A DNA stretch of 59,530 nucleotides from Brevibacterium daeguense (lineage in GTDB: Bacteria > Actinomycetota > Actinomycetes > Actinomycetales > Brevibacteriaceae). Numbering within the stretch: position 1 is the first letter of the stretch; each line of letters starts with the position of its first letter. The stretch is taken from assembly GCF_021729135.1 (NCBI RefSeq), contig NZ_JAJTWW010000005.1, forward strand, positions 1 through 59,530, written 5' to 3'. Under the pieces are notes generated by a model. The model had not been told where the DNA came from. It was given only the letters and a program-made list of their open reading frames with translations, and did not search any database. A program made the position numbers and the translations under genes. Shown here piece after piece: positions 50,611 through 59,123 of this stretch.

Positions 50611-53042
50611 GATGTTGTCCCCTCCCCGTCATCCTGTCGCCGGTCCGAGGCGTACCTGCTGGACGCTGTGTCCGCAGCGGTCGCGGAGCCTGCTGCGGGC
50701 GCATCAGCGTCTCCGGTGCGGTCCTCACGAGCTTCCGGGTGCTCCTCGACGAACAGGGTCTCCGGTTCCATCCGGGTGACTGTTGCCTTCACGCCGTGCC
50801 GCACTCCCAGCCAGGTGATGTACACGAACGGGAGGATGCCTCCGATGAGGAACAGCACGTCGCCGGGCATGCGCATCCACTCCAGGGCCGCATTTCCCGG
50901 TTGGGTGAGGTAGCCCAGTGTGCGAGCTTCGAAGTAGCCCTGGTTGACGGAAGCCCACAGCTGCAGCACGCCGAGCGGCAGCAAGGTTGCGAACATCATC
51001 CACGCGAGCCCGATGTTCAGCGACCAGAAGGACAGCCTGGCCAGCTTCTCGGGCCACCTCTGCGGTGGAATGATATATCGAAGCGCGAACAGCGCCAGGC
51101 CGACGGCCATCATCCCGTACACGCCCATCATGGAGCCGTGCGCGTGGTTCGCGGTCAGTGAGGTGCCGATCTGGTAGTAGGAGACGATGGGCAGGTTCAC
51201 GAGGAAGCCGAAGACTCCCGCGCCCAGGAAGTTCCAGAAGCCGACGGCGACCAGGAACATCACCGCCCAGCGGTGCGGGAATGGTGCGCTGGTGCGCGAT
51301 TCTTGGCGCGCTCCCAGCTGCAGGAACGTCCAGGCCTCGATGGTCAGGAAGGTCAGCGGGATCACCTCCAGGGCGGAGAAGACTGCGCCGAGCGCCATGT
51401 GCTCGACCGGGGTGCCCGAGAAGTACAGGTGGTGCATGGTGCCGATGACTCCACCTGCCGAGTAGAGGATGACGTCGAGGAAGATGATCTGGATCGCGAT
51501 CTTGCGACGCACGACACCCAGCATCACGAAGAGGTAGGCCACCATCACCGTGGTGAACAGCTCGAGGAAGTCCTCGACCCACAGGTGCACCACCCAGAAC
51601 CGCCAGAACTCGGCGACAGTCAGGTGCGTCTCGTTCGTCGCCAGCAGACCCACGCCGTAGAACGCAGGGATCGCCAGCGCCGCATAGACGAACAGCCACG
51701 GCATGTTGAACTTCGACTCGGTGCGCAGCCGCGAGCGAATGGCGCGGACGATGATGAGGAACCACAGGAACAGCCCGACCACCAGGAGCACCTGGAAGAC
51801 GCGGGGCAGGTCCAGGTACTCCCACTGCTGTGAGAAGAGCGGGGAGCCGTCGGCCCAGTCCGGACCGTAGATGCTGATCGCGGTGCCGCCGAACATGCCG
51901 ACGACCACAAGCGCAAGCGCGCCCAGCAGGCCGTACGACAGCAGGTGCTGCCCGCGCGGCTCGCGGCCGGCGATAATCGGGGCGAGGAAGATCGCGGCAG
52001 CGAGGAATGCGGCCGCGGTCCACAGCAGCGAGAGTTGCACGTGCCAAGTGCGTGCGAGGTTGAACGGGAAGATCTGCGCGAGATCGAAGCCGAAGAAGCC
52101 CTGGATCTCCACCCGGTAGTGCTCGACGGACGCTCCCACTGTGGCCTGGATCAGGAACAGCAGGGCGACCACGAGGAAGAACCACGCGGTGGATCGCTGG
52201 GCCTTGGTGATCCCCACCGCTCCGGGCTGAAGGAACCTCAGGCTGGAGGTGTCATTGCCCTTCCAGCCCAGATTGGAGCTCCATCGTCCGTAGACGGCGA
52301 ACAGGATGCCCAAGCCGGCCAGCAGAGCGACCAGCGAGATCCCCGACCATACGAGGATGTCCGCGGTGGGGTGATTGTCGACCCGGGGCTCGGCCGGCCA
52401 GTTGTTCGTGTAGGAGTAGTCCAGTCCGGGTCGCTCCGCGGCACTTGCCCACGCCGTCCAGGCGTAGAAGGCGGTCAGGTCGTGGATGTCCTGCGGATCG
52501 GTGATCGCGTTGGGGATCAGGCCGTTCGCGGTGCTCGGCTCACCGAAGAAGTCGCCGTAGTACTGCTTCAGCTCCTCGAAGGCGCTGATCTGCTCAGCAG
52601 TGAGCACGAGGATGCCGGTCTCCTCGTCATACCTGTTGGTGCGCTGCATCTCGGCGGTGGCAGCCGCCGGCTCCTGCACGTTCTGCTGCTCCAGCGAATC
52701 GTTGATGTGCTCGCTGCTCAGGCGGAGGTACTCGGCCGTATAGTCCGGACCGAGGTAGGCACCGTGACCGACGACCGACCCGTACTGCTGGATCCCGCGG
52801 GTCAGGAAGACATTCTGGCCACTGGTGATCTCCTCGCCGGTGTAGACCACATCCCCTTGCTCGCTGACCACCTGCTCGGGCAGCGGCATCGAATGGGTGT
52901 AAGTCCGATACGCGAGAACCCCCATCACGAAGAACCCGAAGATGAGCACCAGCGCAACGCCCTGCACCCACCCTTTGGAGATCGCGATCTCCGACTTCGA
53001 CTGCCGTTGCGCGCTCTTCTCACCTAGACTCACTGGCCTCAT
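50607..53042 (-). CDS. norZ: Quinol-dependent nitric oxide reductase (qNOR)
   Basis: This single-subunit quinol NO reductase reduces 2 NO to N2O in the membrane. At 811 residues it has the cytochrome-c-like extracytoplasmic insert (without haem motif) after the first helix, with QNVFLTRGIQQYGSVVGHGAYLGPDY, and then about 13 helices. Haem and FeB ligands are visible: His in LARTWHVQLSLLW, His and Glu in FWVVHLWVEDFLELF, His-His in GTMHHLYFSG and His in LTANHAHGSMMGVYG. The C-terminus is a 60-residue polar tail ending SSRYASDRRQDDGEG, not typical of qNOR. It heads a six-gene coupled operon. It serves NO detoxification or partial denitrification; no nitrite reductase is in the window. Confidence 0.95.
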   Translation of the reverse strand: MRPVSLGEKSAQRQSKSEIAISKGWVQGVALVLIFGFFVMGVLAYRTYTHSMPLPEQVVSEQGDVVYTGEEITSGQNVFLTRGIQQYGSVVGHGAYLGPDYTAEYLRLSSEHINDSLEQQNVQEPAAATAEMQRTNRYDEETGILVLTAEQISAFEELKQYYGDFFGEPSTANGLIPNAITDPQDIHDLTAFYAWTAWASAAERPGLDYSYTNNWPAEPRVDNHPTADILVWSGISLVALLAGLGILFAVYGRWSSNLGWKGNDTSSLRFLQPGAVGITKAQRSTAWFFLVVALLFLIQATVGASVEHYRVEIQGFFGFDLAQIFPFNLARTWHVQLSLLWTAAAFLAAAIFLAPIIAGREPRGQHLLSYGLLGALALVVVGMFGGTAISIYGPDWADGSPLFSQQWEYLDLPRVFQVLLVVGLFLWFLIIVRAIRSRLRTESKFNMPWLFVYAALAIPAFYGVGLLATNETHLTVAEFWRFWVVHLWVEDFLELFTTVMVAYLFVMLGVVRRKIAIQIIFLDVILYSAGGVIGTMHHLYFSGTPVEHMALGAVFSALEVIPLTFLTIEAWTFLQLGARQESRTSAPFPHRWAVMFLVAVGFWNFLGAGVFGFLVNLPIVSYYQIGTSLTANHAHGSMMGVYGMMAVGLALFALRYIIPPQRWPEKLARLSFWSLNIGLAWMMFATLLPLGVLQLWASVNQGYFEARTLGYLTQPGNAALEWMRMPGDVLFLIGGILPFVYITWLGVRHGVKATVTRMEPETLFVEEHPEAREDRTGDADAPAAGSATAADTASSRYASDRRQDDGEGTTS

Positions 53043-53093
53043 CCTCTACTGTCGAGCCCCGGCCCGGCGTCGCGCCGACCGTCAATCTCTCAG

Positions 53094-53147
53094 ACACTAT
53101 CCAGGGAGCTTTTATGGGGTCAACAGGGAACGTTAACTTTGGTTTAA
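53094..53147 (-). promoter_or_regulatory. Candidate promoter and upstream site of norZ
   Basis: On the minus strand TTGACC (53123-53118), an 18-base spacer and TAGTGT (53099-53094) form a promoter. Just upstream, the AT-rich semi-palindrome TTAAACCAAAGTTAA (53147-53133) is in an activator position. It does not match the FNR-like boxes found at the downstream metal genes. Confidence 0.5.
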
Positions 53148-53247
53148 TGCAACGCGAGTTGTCGTGAATGCAGCATGATGCCCTAGTGACGTTCCAGGAG
53201 GATGGTCTTTAACTCGCCACGCGTCCTGTGTTCGTCGGACGGCGAAC

Positions 53248-53286
53248 TGCCCCGCCGGGTGAGACCTGGAGAGCTCCGGCGGGGCA
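53248..53286. terminator. GC hairpin in the spacer 53043-53357
   Basis: TGCCCCGCCGG and CCGGCGGGGCA pair perfectly (11 bp) with a 17-base loop. It lies between the norZ promoter and the end of the P-type ATPase gene, a second barrier after the hairpin at 53312. Confidence 0.5.
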
Positions 53287-53311
53287 TGTTCAGAGGGTGG
53301 TCGCGGGCGGT

Positions 53312-53351
53312 CGCCTCGGCCGTGCTCTGGGTAGTCCGAGCAGCCGAGGCG
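53312..53351 (-). terminator. Terminator hairpin after the P-type ATPase gene
   Basis: CGCCTCGGC and GCCGAGGCG with additional TGCTC/GAGCA pairing form a long stem starting seven bases beyond the ATPase stop (53358). Confidence 0.65.
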
Positions 53352-53357
53352 GCTGGT

Positions 53358-55280
53358 TCAGGCCACGGCCTTCTGCTCCTTCGCGCTGTCGATGATCTGC
53401 CGACGCTTGGCATCCCGGTTCTTCTCGCCTCTCAGGGTCGGGCGCAGCAGGAGCATCGCGATGGCGATGACCAGCAGCACCGACGCCTCGTGGACCAGCA
53501 TGCCCAGCGACATCGTCACGCCTCCGAAGAGGACGCCGGCCAGCAGGAGCGCGACCGTGAGCAGGGCGATGGCGATGTTGACTCGCATGGTGCGCACCGT
53601 CCGCCGTGCCAGGCCGAGCGCGTGGGGCAGGCGCGGCAGCCGGTCGGCCATGAGCGCGATGTCGGCGGTCTCGATCGCGGCCGGTGAGCCGGCGGCTCCC
53701 ATCGCCACGCCGATGTCGGCCTGCGCCAGGGCGGGGGTGTCGTTGACCCCGTCGCCGACCATCGCCACGGTGTGGCCCTGTGACTGCAGCTCCTTGACGA
53801 TGATGAGCTTGTCCTCGGGCATGAGCTCGGCGCGGACCTCGTCGACGCCGAGGTCGGCGGCGACGTTGCGCGCAACGCGTTCGGCGTCGCCGGTCGCCAT
53901 GATGACCTTGACTCCTCGGCCGTGGAGGGCCTTGATGGCCTCGGGCGCGTCGGCGCGGATGGTGTCCGCCACGGCCACGATTCCGATCGCTCTGCCGTCG
54001 ACTCCCACGAACATCGCGGTCTTGCCCTGTTCGTTGAGCTCCAGGATCCGGTCGCGGCCGGCGCCAAGCTCGGACACGGAGTCCGCGGCGGTGTCGGAGG
54101 CTGCGTCTCCAGCGGAGCCGAGCAGGTCGGCAGAGCCGACGGCTACGGTGCGGCCGTCCACCTGAGCGCGGATGCCCTTGCCGGCGACCGGCTCGGCGTG
54201 CTCAACGTGGTCGACTCGCAGGCCCCGCCCCTGGGCTCCCTGGATGATCGCCTCGGCGAGCGGGTGCTCCGAGGCGGTCTCCGCGCGGGCGGCCAAGGTG
54301 AGGACCTCCTCGGCGGTGTAGGAGTCGTCGAGGACGTCGACGTCGGTCAGCTCGGGACGGCCGTTGGTCAGCGTCCCGGTCTTGTCGACGACGATGGTGT
54401 CGACCTTCGCGGAGGTCTCCAGGTATTCGCCGCCCTTGATGAGGACGCCGTCCTTGGCCGAGCGGCCGATGCCGGCCACGATCGACACCGGGATGGAGAT
54501 GACCAGCGCGCCGGGGCAGCCGATGACGAGCAGGGTCAGCGCGAGTTCGACGTTCCAGGACAGCAGGCCGACAGCGAGCGCGGCGAGCATGACGCCGGGG
54601 GTGTAGTACTTGGAGAACCGCTCCATGAAGGTCTGGGTCTTGGCCTTGTCGTCCTGGGCGTCCTCCACTCGGTGGATGATCTTCGCCAGTGTCGAGTCGG
54701 AGCCGATCCCCACGGCTTCGACGCGCAGCACGCCGGAACGCAGCCAGGTGCCGGCGTAGACCTCGGAGCCCTGGGACTTCTCGGCCGGCACGGATTCGCC
54801 GGTGATGGTGGCCTCGTCGACTCCCCCGTTGCCGGTGATGACCCGACCGTCGACGGGCACCTGCTCACCGTTCTTCACCAGCACCACTTCGCCGGGGACG
54901 AGCTCCCAGATCTCGACGGTTTCCGGCTCACCGTCGCGCAGCACGGTGGCGGTCTCCGGGGCCGCCTCGACCAGGTCGGACAGTGCCTTGCGGGTCCGGT
55001 TCAGGGTGGCCTTCTCCAGCGCCTTGCCGAGCGCGAAGAGGAAGGTGACGGCGGCCGACTCCCAGTAGTTGTGGATGAACAGGGCACCGACGGCGGCCAC
55101 CACGACCAGCAGGTCGATGGAGATCCTCTTGATGCGCAGCGCCTGCCACGCGGAGACGGCGATCGGCCAGCCGGCGACGACGGCTGCCGCGATCATGAGG
55201 ACGTCCCAGCCGGTGAGGAGGGCAAGGACGATCAGCACGCCCGAGGCGGCGACCACGCCCCAGGTCTTCCAGGTCTTCAT
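53358..55280 (-). CDS. Heavy-metal-translocating P-type ATPase with CPG motif
   Basis: This 640-residue PIB-type ATPase moves a transition metal across the membrane. It has phosphorylation site DKTGTLT, TGES (actuator), GDGVNDTPAL (hinge), the HP dipeptide in SEHPLAEA (nucleotide domain), and helix-4 metal motif IGCPGALVIS, that is CPG rather than the common CPC. The final helices read MLVHEASVLLVIAIAMLLL. There is no N-terminal metal-binding domain; the start MKTWKTWG goes straight into the first helix, and a separate HMA protein is encoded next door. GGAAGGAAG precedes ATG 55280. An FNR-like box lies 78 bases upstream. Metal specificity (Zn, Co, Cd or Cu) is not predictable. Confidence 0.92.
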   Translation of the reverse strand: MKTWKTWGVVAASGVLIVLALLTGWDVLMIAAAVVAGWPIAVSAWQALRIKRISIDLLVVVAAVGALFIHNYWESAAVTFLFALGKALEKATLNRTRKALSDLVEAAPETATVLRDGEPETVEIWELVPGEVVLVKNGEQVPVDGRVITGNGGVDEATITGESVPAEKSQGSEVYAGTWLRSGVLRVEAVGIGSDSTLAKIIHRVEDAQDDKAKTQTFMERFSKYYTPGVMLAALAVGLLSWNVELALTLLVIGCPGALVISIPVSIVAGIGRSAKDGVLIKGGEYLETSAKVDTIVVDKTGTLTNGRPELTDVDVLDDSYTAEEVLTLAARAETASEHPLAEAIIQGAQGRGLRVDHVEHAEPVAGKGIRAQVDGRTVAVGSADLLGSAGDAASDTAADSVSELGAGRDRILELNEQGKTAMFVGVDGRAIGIVAVADTIRADAPEAIKALHGRGVKVIMATGDAERVARNVAADLGVDEVRAELMPEDKLIIVKELQSQGHTVAMVGDGVNDTPALAQADIGVAMGAAGSPAAIETADIALMADRLPRLPHALGLARRTVRTMRVNIAIALLTVALLLAGVLFGGVTMSLGMLVHEASVLLVIAIAMLLLRPTLRGEKNRDAKRRQIIDSAKEQKAVA

Positions 55281-55350
55281 GGTTCTTCCTTCCGTTGAAA
55301 GCGGTCCTTTCGGGATCACTTCCAAGCTACGGTCGGGCGACTCCTCGCGC

Positions 55351-55366
55351 CTTGACACGGATCAAG
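55351..55366 (-). promoter_or_regulatory. FNR/CRP-family box upstream of the P-type ATPase gene
   Basis: CTTGACACGGATCAAG contains TTGAC-N4-ATCAA, one base from the FNR consensus TTGAT-N4-ATCAA. Its centre is about 78 bases before the ATG, leaving room for an activator at -41. Confidence 0.65.
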
Positions 55367-55486
55367 TCTTCATGGCTTTATCCGACTCAGCTCCAGACAA
55401 CTGCGGATACAGAGCGCGACCCGCCGACACCGGAAGCGTCAGCGGGTCACTGGCTCTGAAGCAGTAGGCCGGTCAGATGATGTATG

Positions 55487-55726
55487 TCAGATGGCGGATG
55501 GTTTGGCGGTGTAGCCGACTTCCGCAACAGCCTCCACCAGGTCACGCACCGAGACCTTCTGCGGGTCGTGCTGGGCGATGATCCGGCCGGAGGAGAATTT
55601 CACCTCGGCCGACTCGACGCCGTCGAGCCCGGTCAGCTTGGTCTCGATCTTCTGGATGCACGACGGGCAGGAGAACTCGTCCGAGCGGAGGGTGGTGGTC
55701 TTCAGGGTGGGGGCCGAGGCAGTCAT
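55487..55726 (-). CDS. HMA-domain metal-binding protein
   Basis: This 79-residue ferredoxin-like heavy-metal-associated domain has the metal motif EFSCPSCIQKIE (Cys-Pro-Ser-Cys) near residue 20, then GVESAEVKFSSGRIIAQHDP and AVAEVGYTAK. It is a metallochaperone or detached N-domain for the ATPase 206 bases downstream. ATG 55726 is chosen because AAAGGAG lies upstream (spacing long, 12 bases); an in-frame ATG at 55771 adds a Lys/Glu-rich 15 residues. It has its own FNR-like box. Confidence 0.85.
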   Translation of the reverse strand: MTASAPTLKTTTLRSDEFSCPSCIQKIETKLTGLDGVESAEVKFSSGRIIAQHDPQKVSVRDLVEAVAEVGYTAKPSAI

Positions 55727-55803
55727 TGGGCTGCTCGTCTCCTTTCGTTTCGGTTCTGGTTCCTTGGACATCTCTTAAGTTACGCAGAACCGAGCGAACT
55801 TCC

Positions 55804-55819
55804 CTTGACGTGGATCAAG
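55804..55819 (-). promoter_or_regulatory. FNR/CRP-family box upstream of the HMA gene
   Basis: CTTGACGTGGATCAAG differs from the box at 55351 only in the spacer bases. Its centre is about 85 bases before ATG 55726. Confidence 0.65.
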
Positions 55820-55921
55820 AACCACGGAGAATCTCCGTTGCGGCGGCCAGGCCCTGGTGATGCACGGCAATTTCCAGGACCAGAGACTGGATGCACGGCG
55901 AAGGAAGCGACCTGGGGAGTG

Positions 55922-56641
55922 TCAAACAGCAAGCCCGAATAGGGATCCGACAACGTATGTCAGCGCCAGTCCGAGAGCGCCGCCGATGACCAGGCGCAGG
56001 CTCGACCTGAGCGGTGAAGTGCCCGACAGTCTCGCGGAGATGTGACCGGTCAGGGCCAGAACGATGAGAGTCACGACTGTGACCACAACGGCGTCAGTCC
56101 CCGAGGGGGCGAAGAAGACCGAGATCATGGGCAGCAGGGCTCCGAGCACGAATGCCACCGCCGACGACAGCGCCGCCGTGATCGGGTTCGTCAAGTCCTC
56201 CGCATCGAGGCCGAGCTCAAGTTGCAGGTGAGCGGCCAGGGGGTCGCTGGCACCGATCTCGGTAGCAGCCTTATCAGCGGTGTCCCTGGTGATGCCATAC
56301 CCCTGGAGGATGCCGGACAGCTCGGCGTGTTCGGCCTGCGGATCATCGGCGAGCTCGGCGCGCTCCTTGTTGATCAAGACCTTCTCGGTGTCCCGCTGGG
56401 CGGAGACGGAAACGTACTCACCCAACGCCATCGAGACCGCACCGGCAACGGTCGAGGCCAACCCGGCGACGAAGACCGCAGTGTCACCGGCGCCGCTGGC
56501 GATCACTCCCAGCAACAAGGCGGCAACGGAGACGATGCCATCGTTGGCGCCGAGCACTCCGGCGCGCAGTGCGTTGAGTTTGGCGTGGTGGCTTGGTGCG
56601 TGCGGTTCACCGCTGTGCCCGGACTCAGGCGGGACAGTCAT
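55922..56641 (-). CDS. VIT1/CCC1-family iron/manganese transporter
   Basis: This 239-residue protein of the vacuolar iron transporter family begins with HHAKLNALRAGVLGANDGIVSVAALLLG, the family signature. A cytoplasmic Glu-rich insert between helices 2 and 3 (NKERAELADDPQAEHAELSGIL) acts as metal-binding domain in this family. Five helices are expected. It would export or sequester Fe2+ or Mn2+. GGGAGGATCGTCGA precedes ATG 56641. It follows the P450 gene by 82 bases on the same strand and could share its transcript. Confidence 0.9.
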   Translation of the reverse strand: MTVPPESGHSGEPHAPSHHAKLNALRAGVLGANDGIVSVAALLLGVIASGAGDTAVFVAGLASTVAGAVSMALGEYVSVSAQRDTEKVLINKERAELADDPQAEHAELSGILQGYGITRDTADKAATEIGASDPLAAHLQLELGLDAEDLTNPITAALSSAVAFVLGALLPMISVFFAPSGTDAVVVTVVTLIVLALTGHISARLSGTSPLRSSLRLVIGGALGLALTYVVGSLFGLAV

Positions 56642-56723
56642 TCGACGATCCTCCTCCCAATGTCGGTCAGCTTCCAACCCCACGTCCTCATCCTGGCCAT
56701 GATGGCCACGGCCGGTTGTGTCG

Positions 56724-57956
56724 TCACCGCAGGCGCAGCGGAGCGGCGGCAAAGCCACCGACGGGCGGCAGCGCGCGCTGTCGGCGCCTGTCCGGATTGG
56801 GTTCGATCGTGACCGTCGTCTCGAGGACGGCCCGGGTCAGTGCCCGCAGTTCGAGGGTCGCGAGCGGGCGACCAGGACAGACGTGTTTCCCGATACCGTA
56901 CACGAGGTTGTAGGGCGCATTACCAAGGGGATCGAATGCGTCCGGGTCACCGAACATCTGCGGATCCCGATTGGCGGATGCCCAGTTGAGGAAGACTCGT
57001 TCGCCGGCGGCGAGCTCACGGCCGCCGACCGTGACGGGCTCGGTGGTGATGCGTCGGTTCGCCACGAAGGGATCATCAATTCGCAGGATCTCATCGAGGA
57101 TCGCGTTGAACTCCCGATCGGACACTCCGGAGCGCAGTCGGGCTTGCACGTGCGAGTGGTCGGCGAGGTAGGTCAGAATCACGCCCGTGCAGAGGGCGAT
57201 CGACCCCAGGTCGCCACCCGTCCAGTTGCGCAGGATCGAGACGATCTCTTCGTCGGTCAGCTCGCGGCCGTTGACACGGTCGCGGAGGAGCTCGGTGGTG
57301 ACATCGTCGGGTGCGGCGTCACCAGCCTCGCGGCGAGCGTCGATGAGGGACCGGATGATGGCATCGAAGCGCTGGGCGACTTCCGCGGTGCGCGCCCCAT
57401 CTCGTGAGCGAGTGGCTGCATGGTTGTCCGCCATCCACTGCAGGAGCTCGCCCTCGAGGTCGAGGGGCCACCCGAGCCAGGCGCTTTGCGCGCGCACCGC
57501 AAAGCGAGCGCCGACCTCGACTGCGTCGATGGGCCCGGGAACGTCGAATTGCGAGACGAGTTCGGCCGCGACTCGCTGCACCGCAGGCTCCAAGGCTGTC
57601 ATCCGTTTCCGAGTGAAGTAGCGATCCACGAGAGCTCGGAACTCCGTGTGCGTGGCCTCGTCGAAGCCGTTGGGCACCTGGAGGTGGCGGGACACCGCGT
57701 TGGAGAAAACTTGATGATCCAGGGCGGCAGCAGTGACATCAGCATGCGAAAACAGCGTCCAGGCACCACTCGCCCCGCGCGCGACGGGACATCGCGATCG
57801 CATCTCGTCGTAGGCGGAAACGGGATCGCGACGAACCCGCGGACCCCGCGGATTCCAATCGGGGAGAGGATCCTTGATCGCCTTCGGTGGCGCCACGGCG
57901 CCGGGACTCAGGCGGGTGCCGGGGGTGACCTCGTCGGTCGGCATGTGATCGGTCAT
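56724..57956 (-). CDS. Cytochrome P450
   Basis: This 410-residue bacterial P450 has the haem-ligand loop YGIGKHVCPGRPLA (Cys), the K-helix ExxR as EILR, and the I helix NWTGGDLGSIALCTG. In the last, the usual acid-Thr pair reads Asp...Ser, as the conserved Thr is not at its normal place. No ferredoxin or reductase gene is adjacent. ATG 57956 is the first in frame. It is divergent from a ZIP transporter gene with an FNR-like box in the 332-base spacer. Substrate unknown. Confidence 0.92.
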   Translation of the reverse strand: MTDHMPTDEVTPGTRLSPGAVAPPKAIKDPLPDWNPRGPRVRRDPVSAYDEMRSRCPVARGASGAWTLFSHADVTAAALDHQVFSNAVSRHLQVPNGFDEATHTEFRALVDRYFTRKRMTALEPAVQRVAAELVSQFDVPGPIDAVEVGARFAVRAQSAWLGWPLDLEGELLQWMADNHAATRSRDGARTAEVAQRFDAIIRSLIDARREAGDAAPDDVTTELLRDRVNGRELTDEEIVSILRNWTGGDLGSIALCTGVILTYLADHSHVQARLRSGVSDREFNAILDEILRIDDPFVANRRITTEPVTVGGRELAAGERVFLNWASANRDPQMFGDPDAFDPLGNAPYNLVYGIGKHVCPGRPLATLELRALTRAVLETTVTIEPNPDRRRQRALPPVGGFAAAPLRLR

Positions 57957-58178
57957 GCATCCATCCTGCCCCGGAGCCGGAAACTTCGGGAGCGGGGCTG
58001 CGCGTACCCCGGTGTGTGTCGGCAGGTTGTCCTGTCACCGTCACCGAACGCGTGGACTTTGCCCAAGCCGATGTCGGCATCGCGGGCGGTGCCGCAGCAG
58101 CGGCCCCGAAGCGTCTGACACGCAGCGCCTTTGCTCGCCTCTGCTCTGATGCATGGGCGGTGGCACTTCTGCGGACTC

Positions 58179-58192
58179 TTGATCCAGATCAA
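58179..58192. promoter_or_regulatory. Perfect FNR consensus box between P450 and ZIP genes
   Basis: TTGATCCAGATCAA matches TTGAT-N4-ATCAA exactly. Its centre is about 103 bases before the ZIP ATG and 230 bases before the P450 ATG, so ZIP is the likelier target. The rest of 57957-58288 shows no gene. Confidence 0.7.
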
Positions 58193-58288
58193 TTACGACG
58201 TTTCCGACATGGCATAAGTTCAGGGGTGGAAGGGCCGAGGCAACCCGGCTCACTCAAACGTCTGCAACATTGTGAAAGGGAAACAACA

Positions 58289-59062
58289 ATGGAATTGCTC
58301 GGGCAAGCGCTCGGACTCGGCACCATCGGATTGGTGGCGGGTCTTGTGGGCGCGGTGATCGCGGCTCTCGCGACGCGTAGCCAGACCTCCACACTCACCA
58401 GCTACGTCCAGCACTTCGCCGCCGGCCTGATCATCGCTGCGGCCACACTCGACCTGCTTCCGGAGGCGCTCCACCTCGGTGCAGGCTGGCCACTGATCAT
58501 CGGCTTTGTGCTGGGTACGGCATTCATGCTGGCGCTGCGCGCGCTCCTCAACCGATTCGGCCACAGTCACGCTCATGGCGAGGAGCACGACCACGGTCAC
58601 GGTGGCGTGCAGACCAAGGGGGCCACCGGCGTGAACCTGCGCTTGGCCATCGCTCTTGCGGTCGTCGTCCTCATCGACGGTGCCATCATCGGTGTGGCAC
58701 TGTCGGCCGGCGGTGCCGCGGCCCTCCTCATCGCGATCGCGCTGTCGATCGAGCTCCTCTTCGTCGCCGCGTCCACGGCCGGATCCACGCGAGCCGGGGG
58801 CGGTTCGGTCGGCACCGCGATCGGAGTGGGGGCCTTCGTGGCGGTCATGATGCCAATCGGCGCCGTACTCGGTGCCCTCCTCTTCGCCGGAGTCTCCGCC
58901 CCGCTGCTGATCGCCGGCCTGGCCTTCGGTGCCGCCGCCCTGTTGTTCACCGCAGTCGCCGAGCTGCTCGTGGAGGCCTACGAGATCAAGGAAAGCACGG
59001 GCACTATCGCCATGGCAGCCGCCGGCTTCCTGCTCTTCCTCATCCTCATGATGCTCATGTGA
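58289..59062 (+). CDS. ZIP-family metal transporter
   Basis: This 257-residue ZIP permease has eight predicted helices. The cytoplasmic loop after helix 3 is His-rich, FGHSHAHGEEHDHGHGG. The helix-4/5 metal-site region appears as LIDGAIIGVALSAGG and IELLFVAAST; the usual HxxxD and HExP-type sites are modified (Asp in LIDGA, Glu in SIELL). It imports or moves Zn2+, Fe2+ or Mn2+. GAAAGGGAAACAACA precedes ATG 58289. An FNR-like box upstream suggests induction when oxygen is low. Confidence 0.85.
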   Translation: MELLGQALGLGTIGLVAGLVGAVIAALATRSQTSTLTSYVQHFAAGLIIAAATLDLLPEALHLGAGWPLIIGFVLGTAFMLALRALLNRFGHSHAHGEEHDHGHGGVQTKGATGVNLRLAIALAVVVLIDGAIIGVALSAGGAAALLIAIALSIELLFVAASTAGSTRAGGGSVGTAIGVGAFVAVMMPIGAVLGALLFAGVSAPLLIAGLAFGAAALLFTAVAELLVEAYEIKESTGTIAMAAAGFLLFLILMMLM

Positions 59063-59123
59063 TCGGGGTTGCTGCGACTGTTGCGCTCACACCGCTGGAC
59101 CCGCTCACTTCACGGAGGCACGG

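Noticed and set aside
53118..53147. FNR-type box upstream of norZ
   Set aside because: The AT-rich element there does not match TTGAY-N4-ATCAA; only the three metal-gene promoters do.
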